Part shown: positions 1-8,000 of the stretch, piece by piece
How positions within the stretch are numbered: the first letter of the stretch is position 1
How the letters are laid out: each line of letters begins with the position of its first letter
From: Nocardiopsis sp. NRRL B-16309
GTDB taxonomy: Bacteria; Actinomycetota; Actinomycetes; Streptosporangiales; Streptosporangiaceae
Length of the DNA: 64,000 nt
Assembly: GCF_001279585.1 (NCBI RefSeq)
Contig: NZ_LGEC01000058.1
Location: forward strand, 204,240 to 268,239
Reading direction: 5' to 3'
Position numbers and translations under genes: made by a program
The notes under the pieces: generated by a model
The model's input: only the letters and a program-made list of their open reading frames with translations
The model's database searches: none
Told to the model about the DNA's origin: nothing

Positions 1-2
1 CC

Positions 3-731
3 CTGGGCGGCACCGCCGTGGGCACCGGCATCAACACCCCCGAGGGCTTCGCCGCGCGGGTCATCGCCGAGATCGCCGCGAACACCGGCCTGCCGCTGAC
101 CGAGGCCCGCGACCACTTCGAGGCGCAGGGCGCCCGCGACGGCCTCGTCGAGCTCTCCGGCCAGCTGCGGACGATCGCGGTCGGCTACTGCAAGATCGCC
201 AACGACATCCGCTGGATGGGGTCGGGCCCGACCACCGGCCTGACCGAGGTCTTCCTGCCCGACCTTCAGCCGGGTTCCTCGATCATGCCCGGCAAGGTCA
301 ACCCGGTGCTGTGCGAGGCCATGCTCCAGGTCTCCTCCCAGGTCGTGGGCAACGACGCGGCCGTCGCCTTCGGCGGCGCCAGCGGCAACTTCGAGCTCAA
401 CGTGCAGCTGCCGATGATCGCCCGCAACGTGCTGGAGTCCATCCGCCTGCTGGCCAACGTCTCCCGCCTGTTCGCCGACCGCTGCGTGGCCGGGATCGAG
501 GCCAACGAGGAGCAGTGCCGCACCTACGCGGAGTCCTCCCCCTCGATCGTCACGCCGCTCAACCGCTACATCGGCTACGAGGAGGCCGCCAAGGTCGCCA
601 AGCAGTCGCTGGCCGAGCGCAAGACGATCCGCCAGGTCGTCCTGGAGCGCGGCTACGTCAAGGACGGCAAGCTCACCGAGGAGCAGCTGGACGCCGCCCT
701 CGACGTGCTGAAGATGACCAACTCCCAGTAG
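3..731 (+). CDS. fumC: Class II fumarate hydratase, C-terminal part (5' end outside window)
   Basis: This enzyme interconverts fumarate and malate in the TCA cycle as a soluble homotetramer. The open frame runs in from the window edge, so only about 243 C-terminal residues are visible; the class II family is usually 460-470 residues. The fumarase/aspartase superfamily signature GSSIMPGKVNP is encoded near 273-305 and belongs to the flexible catalytic loop carrying the active-site serine. The C-terminal helical domain ending in KMTNSQ is complete. A strong hairpin follows the stop, so the gene ends its transcript here. Fumarases, aspartases and argininosuccinate lyases share this fold; the loop sequence and C-terminal domain favour fumarase. 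Confidence 0.95.
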   Translation: MGGTAVGTGINTPEGFAARVIAEIAANTGLPLTEARDHFEAQGARDGLVELSGQLRTIAVGYCKIANDIRWMGSGPTTGLTEVFLPDLQPGSSIMPGKVNPVLCEAMLQVSSQVVGNDAAVAFGGASGNFELNVQLPMIARNVLESIRLLANVSRLFADRCVAGIEANEEQCRTYAESSPSIVTPLNRYIGYEEAAKVAKQSLAERKTIRQVVLERGYVKDGKLTEEQLDAALDVLKMTNSQ

Positions 732-750
732 TCCCACGCGTGACCGGTCA

Positions 751-775
751 GGGCACCCCGCGCCGCGGGGTGCCC
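751..775 (+). terminator. Intrinsic terminator-like hairpin after fumC
   Basis: GGGCACCCCGCG and CGCGGGGTGCCC are exact inverted repeats 20 bases after the fumC stop, with a short pyrimidine run (cttcc) behind. GC-rich stems without a long T tract are usual for actinomycete terminators. Confidence 0.7.
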
Positions 776-935
776 CTTCCGTCTGCGCACGGCCGACGCG
801 GTCCCAGGTCGCGATTCGGTTCCGCTCCCGCCCGGCCCGGAACCTTCGGTCCGGGGTGGACGTCGGACCCTCGTGCCAGTACATCTGGTTCGACCCCTTC
901 GCACCGGATAGCAGCCCGCCTCGAGAGGGCAGTAC

Positions 936-3035
936 ATGTCGAGCAACAGCGGTGGCGAGCACATCGTCGCGGACCGTTACGTCCTGCGCCGTGAACTGGG
1001 ACGCGGCGGCATGGGCGTCGTCTGGGAGGCCTTCGACCCCTCCCTCGACCGCGTCGTCGCGATCAAGCAGGTGCTCCTCCCCGACCACTTCACCGACGAG
1101 GAGCGCGCGGACGCGCACGCCCGAGTGCGCCGCGAGGCGCAGTCGGCGGCGCGGATCTCGCATCCGAGCGTCATCACCATCCACGACGTCTTCCAGTTCG
1201 GGGGCGACCCGTGGGTCGTGATGGAGCTCGTCGAGGGCGGATCGCTCCAGGAGAGGCTCAACGAGCACGGTCCGCTGGATCTGGAGACGGCGGCCTCGGT
1301 CGCCGAGTCGCTGCTCAAGGCGGTCCGGGCGGCCGACGCGGCCGGAGTCCTGCACCGCGACATCAAGCCCGGCAACATCATGATGTCCTCGGACGGCCGG
1401 GTCATCCTCACCGACTTCGGGATCGCCACCATGGAGGGCGGTCCGAGCATCACGCGCACGGGTGCGCTGATCGGCTCACCCGAGTACATGCCGCCCGAAC
1501 GGCTGGAGGGCGGCCCCGCGGAGCACCGGGGCGACCTGTGGAGTATCGGGGTGACCCTCTTCGCGGCGGTCGAGGGGACCTCGCCGTTCCGCCGGGACAG
1601 CATCACCGCGGCGATCGCCGCGGTGATGTCCGCGGAGCTGCCGCCGATGACGAGGGCCGGATGGCTGCGCCCGGTGATCGAGGGCCTGCTGGAGCGCGAC
1701 CCCGACCGGCGGCTCACCCCGGAAGCGGCGCTCGACCTGCTGCGCGGGAGCCGTGAGGACACCGGAGGCGCCGGAGGCCCTGACGAGGCGACCGGCTCCG
1801 GGACCGGCCCGAACACGCCGGGTCGAGCGGTGGGCGGTGGCGCCGCGGCCGGTGGTGCGGCCGGTGCCGCGGCCGGTGGTGCGGCCGGTGCCGCGGCCGG
1901 TGGTGCGACGACGGCCGGGGGCACGCCGGCGGGTGGCCCGGCCTGGGGTGCGGCCGGAAACGCGACAGCGGGTGGTGCGGCCGGAGGCGCGGGTCCCGCC
2001 GGGCCGGGCGGTACTCCCCACCCGTCGCACAGCGGAGGGTACGCCGCTCCCAGCGGTGGCTACGCGGCCCCGGGCGTCGGTTACCGGTCCCCGGCCGACA
2101 CGCGGCCCTCCCCCGCCCACCCGGGACCACCGCACGGCGGCGGACCCCGGGGCCCGTCCACGCCCTTCCCCGGCCACGGACGGCCACCCGCCTACGGGCC
2201 TGTCGCCGGGCACGGCGCCGGTCACCCGTCCGGCGGCCATCCGGGAGGAGGAGGCCCGCCCACCGGCCACCTCCGCACCGGCGGCACCGGCGGCTCACGT
2301 TCGGGCTCGACCTCGCGGATCCTGCTCGGTGTCGGCGCGGGCACGGTCGCCCTGCTGCTCATCGCGGTCGCCACGGTCGTGGTCGTGATGAATCGCACGG
2401 ACGGCTCCGGCCGACCCCTCGCACCGACACCCGACGCCGCCGGCCCCGCCGGAGGCGAGGCCGAACCGGGCGAACTCGACTCCGGCGTCAGCGCCGGCCC
2501 GCCGGCCGACGACGACGATGACGACGCCGCCACCGGGGACCGCCCGGCCTACGACTCCCTGGAGACCTTCGACTCCGAGTGGTTCTCGGTGGGCCACCCG
2601 CAGGGCTGGTACGTGGACGACTCCGGCATCGACAGCACCATCGTGGCGATCCAGGCCGAGGGCGGGAACCACCAGGTCTGGATGTCGGGATGGACCGAGC
2701 CGGACTTCACGGGCACGAGCGCGGAGTTCCTGGAGTCGACGGACGGCGGCACCGACACCGGCGGCGAGTCCATGCCCGATTACACCCAGTTGGACCTGGC
2801 GGAGGTCGGCGACCACGACCTGGGCGCCGGCTGGGACGTCGCGCGCGTCGAGGCGGAGTTCACCAACGAGTCGTGGCCCTCGCGGGAGCGCCGGTTCTGG
2901 TCCTACGCCATGAGCACGGACTACCAGGACGAACGCGTCTTCTACCTCATGAGCGTGAACGTCCCGGTCTCGGACGCCGAGTACTACGCCGACCTGCCCG
3001 AGGACGTCTTCGAGACGTTCACGCCGCACCTCTGA
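936..3035 (+). CDS. Transmembrane Ser/Thr protein kinase with long Ala/Gly/Pro linker
   Basis: A PknB-type (Hanks) kinase of 699 residues. The glycine loop GRGGMG is at 22-27, the ATP lysine in VAIK at 44, the catalytic HRDIKPGN at 140-147 and the metal-binding DFG at 160-162, so all key residues are present. Residues of about 275-455 form a low-complexity Ala/Gly/Pro/His juxtamembrane linker containing a 24-bp tandem DNA repeat. One membrane helix lies at about 462-485. The outside part begins with a poly-Asp stretch and ends in a roughly 160-residue domain rich in Trp and Asp that I do not recognise and that is a likely ligand-sensing module. GAGAGGG lies six bases before the ATG. The gene is monocistronic between two terminators. 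It lacks the PASTA repeats of PknB, so the substrate is unknown. Confidence 0.93.
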   Translation: MSSNSGGEHIVADRYVLRRELGRGGMGVVWEAFDPSLDRVVAIKQVLLPDHFTDEERADAHARVRREAQSAARISHPSVITIHDVFQFGGDPWVVMELVEGGSLQERLNEHGPLDLETAASVAESLLKAVRAADAAGVLHRDIKPGNIMMSSDGRVILTDFGIATMEGGPSITRTGALIGSPEYMPPERLEGGPAEHRGDLWSIGVTLFAAVEGTSPFRRDSITAAIAAVMSAELPPMTRAGWLRPVIEGLLERDPDRRLTPEAALDLLRGSREDTGGAGGPDEATGSGTGPNTPGRAVGGGAAAGGAAGAAAGGAAGAAAGGATTAGGTPAGGPAWGAAGNATAGGAAGGAGPAGPGGTPHPSHSGGYAAPSGGYAAPGVGYRSPADTRPSPAHPGPPHGGGPRGPSTPFPGHGRPPAYGPVAGHGAGHPSGGHPGGGGPPTGHLRTGGTGGSRSGSTSRILLGVGAGTVALLLIAVATVVVVMNRTDGSGRPLAPTPDAAGPAGGEAEPGELDSGVSAGPPADDDDDDAATGDRPAYDSLETFDSEWFSVGHPQGWYVDDSGIDSTIVAIQAEGGNHQVWMSGWTEPDFTGTSAEFLESTDGGTDTGGESMPDYTQLDLAEVGDHDLGAGWDVARVEAEFTNESWPSRERRFWSYAMSTDYQDERVFYLMSVNVPVSDAEYYADLPEDVFETFTPHL
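1842..1909 (+). repeat. 24-bp tandem repeat inside the kinase linker
   Basis: A 24-base unit starting gccgcggccggtggtgcggc recurs at 1842, 1866 and (partly) 1890, encoding an Ala-Ala-Gly-Gly-Ala-Ala-Gly pattern. Slippage at this tract would change the linker length in eight-residue steps without breaking the frame. Confidence 0.85.
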
Positions 3036-3050
3036 CCACCCGTACGACCG

Positions 3051-3088
3051 CGACGGCCCCCGTTCCGCGCAGGGAACGGGGGCCGTCG
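3051..3088. terminator. Bidirectional terminator between the kinase and hydrolase genes
   Basis: CGACGGCCCCCGTTCC and its exact complement flank a six-base loop, giving a perfect 16-bp stem between two convergent genes. Confidence 0.85.
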
Positions 3089-3115
3089 CGCCGTGGTGTG
3101 TCCGGCTGTGCGACG

Positions 3116-3736
3116 TCAGTCGAACAGGTGCACGCCGCAGTGCGGCCACTGGCTCTGCCAGTTCCCGCCCACGGCGTTGTAGAGCTGCTGGGCCCGCTGG
3201 GTCTGCTCGTCGGGGCTGGCCTCGGACGGCAGGCCCGTGCCGCCCACGGACTCCCACGTGGCGGTGCTGAACTGGTAGAGGCCGTAGTAGCCGCCGGCGG
3301 AGTTGACCGCGGTGGGGTCGCCGCCGGACTCGCACTGGGCGAGGGCGGGCCAGTTCAGTCCCGCGGCGTCTCCGCCGCCCTGCGGCGGCGTGCCGCCGGA
3401 CTCCTCCTCCGGCTCTTCCTCCTCCGGCTCCTCCGGCTCGATGGCGGGGGCCTCGCCCTGAGCGGTGCGGCTGCCCTCGCTGAGGGCGGCGTCGCGCTCC
3501 CCGGCCGAGGCCTCGCGGAGGGCGGCGAGCTCGTCCTCGGTCAACTGGTCCGAGGCGGCGAAGAACTCGTCGCCGGTGTCGGCTTCGGGGGTGGTCTCCT
3601 CGACCGCGGCACCGGCCGCGACGTCCGGATCGACCCTTTCGTCGGCGAACGCGGAGACGGCGAACGTCGCGCCAGCGACCAGGGTCGCCGCGGCGACCGC
3701 CGCCGTACTACGCAACGACATGCGATTGAGTAACAC
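3116..3736 (-). CDS. Secreted Rpf-like transglycosylase
   Basis: A secreted peptidoglycan hydrolase of 206 residues. The GTG start at 3736 is chosen because AAAGGA lies five bases upstream and the resulting leader (LLNRMSLRS followed by an Ala/Val-rich helix ending AFA) matches the next gene upstream. After a Glu/Pro-rich stretch the last 80 residues form a resuscitation-promoting-factor-like domain: the conserved WPALAQCESGG contains the catalytic glutamate, then YYGLYQFS and a C-terminal WPHC whose cysteine should pair with the first. Rpf enzymes cleave the MurNAc-GlcNAc bond during regrowth. It lies 44 bp behind its paralogue and probably shares its transcript. Its N-terminal half is clearly duplicated from that neighbour while the catalytic domain differs. 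Confidence 0.88.
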   Translation of the reverse strand: MLLNRMSLRSTAAVAAATLVAGATFAVSAFADERVDPDVAAGAAVEETTPEADTGDEFFAASDQLTEDELAALREASAGERDAALSEGSRTAQGEAPAIEPEEPEEEEPEEESGGTPPQGGGDAAGLNWPALAQCESGGDPTAVNSAGGYYGLYQFSTATWESVGGTGLPSEASPDEQTQRAQQLYNAVGGNWQSQWPHCGVHLFD

Positions 3737-3780
3737 GATGTCCTTTCCCCAAGAGGGGGCAATAGCCAGGGAAAGCCCTA

Positions 3781-4464
3781 TTAATACCAGTTGTTGGCCT
3801 GCGAGTGGGACCAGGCGCCGCACGGGTCCCCGTAGCGGTCCTTGATGTAGTCGATCCCCCAGGCGATCTGCGTGGCGGGATTGGTCCGCCAGTCGTCACC
3901 GTGGGACGACATCTTGCTGCCGGGCAGCGATTGCGGAATGCCGTAGGCGCCCGAACTGGGGTTCTCGGCCGTGTGGTTCCAATTGGACTCCTTCTCCCAG
4001 AGCGGCTCCAGGCAGTCGGAGAACTGGTCGGAGCTCCAGCCCTCGGCCAGCACCATGTCCAGGGCGATCTCCTTGGCCGATCCGGCCGGGACCGGCGCGG
4101 CGGAGCCGGAGGAGCCCTCGTCCTCGGCGGGCTCGCTCTCGGGCTCCGGTTCGGGCTCGGGGACGTCCTCGCCCTCGTCGCTGGCGGACTGCACGGCCTC
4201 GTCCGCCGCCGCTTCGGCGGCGCTGCGGGACTCCTCGCGCGCGGCCGCCAGGTCCTCCTCGGACGGGGTGGGCGGTGCCGCGAAGAAGTCGTCCTCGGTG
4301 GGCTCGGCGTCGGGGGTGGTCGGAGCCACGGCGGCGGAGGTCACCTGGTCGGGGTCGACCTCACCGCTCTGGGCGAAGGCCGCCACGCCGAAGGTGGCGC
4401 CGGCGACGAGCGCCGCCGCGCCGACGGCACCGACATGACGCAGTGAGATCCGGTGGAGTAGCAA
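3781..4464 (-). CDS. Secreted lytic transglycosylase-like protein
   Basis: A 227-residue secreted wall hydrolase. The TTG start at 4464 has AAAGGG six bases before it, and the leader LLHRISLRHVG continues into an Ala/Val helix ending AFA, a plausible signal peptide. Residues of about 30-125 are acidic (Glu/Pro/Ser). The last 100 residues hold a transglycosylase-type (SLT-like) domain with EKESNWNHTAENPSSGAYG, where the glutamate of KES is the probable catalytic acid, followed by IPQSLPGSKM and AWGIDYIKDRYG. It is the first gene of a two-gene unit with the Rpf-like protein at 3116-3736. The leader halves of the two are paralogous (VAGATF, then DPD, TTP and DxFFAA), but the catalytic domains belong to different subfamilies. 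A possible riboswitch lies just upstream. Confidence 0.85.
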   Translation of the reverse strand: MLLHRISLRHVGAVGAAALVAGATFGVAAFAQSGEVDPDQVTSAAVAPTTPDAEPTEDDFFAAPPTPSEEDLAAAREESRSAAEAAADEAVQSASDEGEDVPEPEPEPESEPAEDEGSSGSAAPVPAGSAKEIALDMVLAEGWSSDQFSDCLEPLWEKESNWNHTAENPSSGAYGIPQSLPGSKMSSHGDDWRTNPATQIAWGIDYIKDRYGDPCGAWSHSQANNWY

Positions 4465-4469
4465 GATCG

Positions 4470-4640
4470 CCCTTTCGCGCGTTGACGCTCACGGACGGAG
4501 GGTCCGCGGGTGTTGTTCGCCGCTCTCCGTGCGGCCCGGGTCAGGCGCGGAGGGAAGGGCAGCGCCGTTCAACCGTCCGCGTTCGGGCTCCCGCACGGGT
4601 GGGGGTGCTCTGTGCAGCGGATTCAGCCTGCATCATCGTC
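4470..4640 (-). ncRNA. Candidate c-di-AMP (ydaO-type) riboswitch leader
   Basis: Read on the minus strand, the leader of the two wall hydrolases contains GGCTGAATCCG near 4628-4618, close to the conserved GCCGAATCCG of ydaO riboswitches. It then has CGGACGGTTGAACGG, and near the 3' end CCTCCGTCCGTGAGCGTCAAC, which resembles the terminal conserved segment of the family. CGGACGG (about 4578) can pair with CCGTCCG (about 4495), and TGACG at the 5' side with CGTCA at the 3' side. In actinobacteria this riboswitch class is known to precede rpf and other wall-hydrolase genes. The match was made by eye and is incomplete; other leader structures are possible. Confidence 0.42.
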
Positions 4641-5029
4641 ACGGCCAAGTAACGCCATATTTACTATGTCTTGGATCACATCACGGAATGTGCCTGCAAT
4701 GCGGGGCTTTGACCTGCGAGGCATCACCAAGAGTCAAGGGATGGTCAACTCGCGCGGTGGGTGTGGCGACTGTCTCCGTGTGCTCGGGGGAGACCGAAAC
4801 TCCGGGACCCGATCCGCCTGGGGCGGTCGGGAGACCGGGGGCCGGTGGTCCCGTGGTCGTGCCGGACGTCCGGCCGCCAGGGCGATCCGCCCCCATGGCA
4901 CGCCGCCAGGCCGTGTTCGGCGAGGCGACACGCGCGAGGGACGGAACGACCCTGGCCGTGTCCCTGAGTACGCGCGTCTGAGTACGCGTACGGATGCCGT
5001 CGGCCGCGTTTCGCCCCACCATGGTCGGT
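4641..5029. other. Divergent intergenic region, no gene seen
   Basis: This gap separates the minus-strand hydrolase unit from the large membrane protein. An AT-richer patch near 4655-4672 (minus strand CATAGTAAATATGG) could hold the hydrolase promoter. TTGACT near 4736 (minus strand) is a possible -35 element without a clear -10. On the plus side TGAGTACGCG is repeated at 4965 and 4979, a 14-bp period, just before the candidate starts of the membrane protein. No RNA gene or further reading frame with coding character was recognised. Confidence 0.4.
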
Positions 5030-8000
5030 ATGAACGCCCACGGATCGCCTCCCCCCGCGGCCCCGCCCCTGCGGTGCCCCGACTGCGCCGCGCCGCTCCG
5101 GCCCGGCGCGGCGGCCTGCCCCCGATGCGCCCTCGTCCTCGTCGGGCCGCTCGCGCAGCGGCTCTGGGAGATCGACACCCAGCTGGTGGACCTGGCCGAC
5201 CGCTCCCGCCGGCTGCGCGCGGAACGGTCCGAGGTCCACCGGCTCCTCCGCCGGGAGTCGGGGGCGCCCCGCCCCGTCGGCGAACCCGCCGCACCCGTGG
5301 CGCCGGGCCACGCCGCGCGGTCGGGCCCGTCCGGGCCCCCGGCGCCCCACGCCGGACCGCAGGCCGGTCCGGTGCCCGTCGGCGCGTACCACCGGGCGCA
5401 GGTCCCGCCACCCGCGCCACGGCGTTCGGAGCTCTCGCAGCTCTCGGCGCAGAACCTCATCCTCGGGCTCGGCGGCCTGCTCGTCGGCATCGCCGCCCTG
5501 GTGTTCGCCGTGTGGACGTGGAGCGACCTGACCACGGGTACGCGCGCGCTGATCCTGACCCTGACCACCCTGTTCTTCGCCGGTGTGGCCCTCCCCCTGC
5601 ACAGGCGCGGGCTGGCCTCGACCGCCGAGACCTTCGGGGCGCTGGGCGCCGCACTGCTGTGCGTCGACGCGCTCGCGCTCTACCTGGTCTCCGACGGGAT
5701 CACCAACGGCCCCGGCTACGCGGCGGCCGCGCTGGCGGTGATCGGCGCGCTGCTGGTCCTCTATCCGCTGCTGGTCCCCCTGCGGGCACCGCGGGTGATC
5801 GCGGTCCTGCTGGTCCAGCCGGTGCCCGTGCTCCTGGTGGCCGCCTCCTCCTGGGACGGGCGCTGGCCCTGGATGCTGACCGCCCTGGCGGTGACCGCGC
5901 TGCTCGACGTGCTGGTCGGGACCCGCCTCGGCGCCCCGCGGCCCGGCGTGCCGGTCCGCACCCTGCACGTGGTGGCGCTCGTCGTGTGGGCCCTCACGAT
6001 CGGGTTCACCGTGCTGGCGGTGGCCCTGATGTCCTCCGTGACCGACCCGCTGCGGTGGTGGTCGGTGGCGGCCACGCTGCTGGTCTCGGGGGCGGCCTCG
6101 CTGCTGCTGGCCCGGCAGCCGCGCACCACGCCCGCCGAGCGCGCGCGGGGACGGTTCCACACCGTCGCCGGGCTCCTGGCCCTCGGTCTGGTTCCCCTGG
6201 CCGCGGGCCCCGCCCACCTGCCGGTCCTGCCGCGCGTGCCCGGGCGGGTGTGGTCGGACGACCCCTCCCTGGCGATGCGCACGGCGACCGACGTGCTCGG
6301 GCTCGTCCCGGTGGGCTCGGCGGTCCCGTCGGCCCCGGCCCAGCTGTCGGCGATCCTGGTCGGCGCGGTCCTTGCCGTCGGCGTGGCGGCGCTGCCGCGC
6401 CGCGCGCTCCTCGTCCCCGTCCTGGCCCTGGTCGCTCCCCCGACCCTGCTTCCCGTGCCGCTGCTGCTCGGGTTCCCGCTGGTGGCGGCGTCCGTGTGGG
6501 CGCTGCTGCTGGGCGCCGCGCTGATCGTGTGGGCCACGCTGCTGCGCACCGGCCACCGGAGCCGTGTCCCCGCCGTCACCGGGTTCCTGACCCTGCTGAC
6601 CGGGCTGGCCTGGGCCCTGCCCGAGTGGTACACGTCCGCGGCGGCCCTGCTCCTGGTGGCGACGAGCGCGCTGGTCGCGGCCCTGGCGGTGAACCGGACC
6701 GCCGGGGACCGCGCCGAAGGCCCAGCCGCCACCCTGTACGCGGCCGCGACCGCCCTGTGGCTGGTGGTCCTGCTGGTCGGCGCTCCCCTGCTGGTCTCGC
6801 TCCTGGCCATGCCCCGGCCGGACCGGATCCAGTGGTGGCTCCTGGCCGCCCTCGCCCTACTGGCGGGCGCGACCGCCCTCCGGCTCGGCCGGACCGCGCC
6901 CCCGTTCGGGAACGGCTCCGTGGCCGACCCGCGGCCCGCACTGACCTGGGCCGGCCTGCTCCTGCTCCCGTTGGCGCCGCTGGCGGCCGTGGTCCAGGGG
7001 CCGCCGTCGGCCCCGCTGTTCGCCGGACCCCACGGGGTGTGGGCGGCGCCGCTGGCGGAGATGCTCGAACCCGCCTCCGCCGTCCTGGGGTACTCCGCCC
7101 CGCCTGGCGCGGGCGCGGCGGCGCTGTCCGCGCTGGGCCTACTCGCGGCCTCAGCCCTGGCGGTCGGGACCGTCCGGCTCGCCGACCGGCGGCTGGTGTC
7201 GGCCGCGATGGCGCTGACCGTCCCCGCCGCACTGGTTCCGCTGCCGGTGGTCCTGGGCCTGCCCTACGTCGTCGCCGTGGTGTGGGCGCTGGCGGTCGGC
7301 GCCGCGCTGACGCTGTCGGTGGCCAGGACCGGCGATCGGCCGCACGCCTGGGTCGCCACGGCCACCGGGCTCGCCACACTCCTGCTCGGCCTGGCGTGGG
7401 CGCTGCCGGAGCGGTACACGAGCCTGGTCGCGGCCGTGCTGCTGGCGTGCGCCGCGCTGCTCGGCTCGCTCGAACTGCGCCGTCTGGGCCGGCCGGGCAC
7501 GGACGGGCCGGGTTCACCGGTCCGCCTGGTGTACTCGTCGGTCCTCGGGATCGGGGTCGCCGACCTGGTCCTGGTCGGCGCGCTGGTGGCCGACTCGGCC
7601 GCGGCCGTCCGGCACACGCCCGCCGTCTGGGCCCTGGCGGCGCTCGCCGTCCTGGGGATCGCGACGACCGCCCTGGTCGTCGGCCGCCTCCCCTACGCCG
7701 GACCGTGGCCCACGACGGTCGGCGCCACGCCCGCCGGGGCCGGGCCCGCGCCCCAGGGCTACGCCGGAGCGGGAGGGTTCCGCACGCCGGGTGCCGCCCC
7801 GGTTCCGGGCGCGCCTCCCGCCGCGCGCGGTGGGGCTCCGCGTCCGACGATCCGTCCGGCGCCCTCGGTGTCCCCGTACAGCGTGCTGGGCCTGGTGCTG
7901 CTGACGATCGCCCCACTGGTCGCCGGTCCGCCCGGCCTGCCGGTCTTCGCCTTCGCCCCGTGGGGCCACGGTGTGGCGGCGGCGCCCCCGGAAGCGCTGA

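Noticed and set aside
4655..4700. CRP-type site (TGTGA and TCACA-like half-sites near the hydrolase leader)
   Set aside because: The half-sites (TGTGAT, TCACGG) do not have the N6 spacing of a full palindrome.
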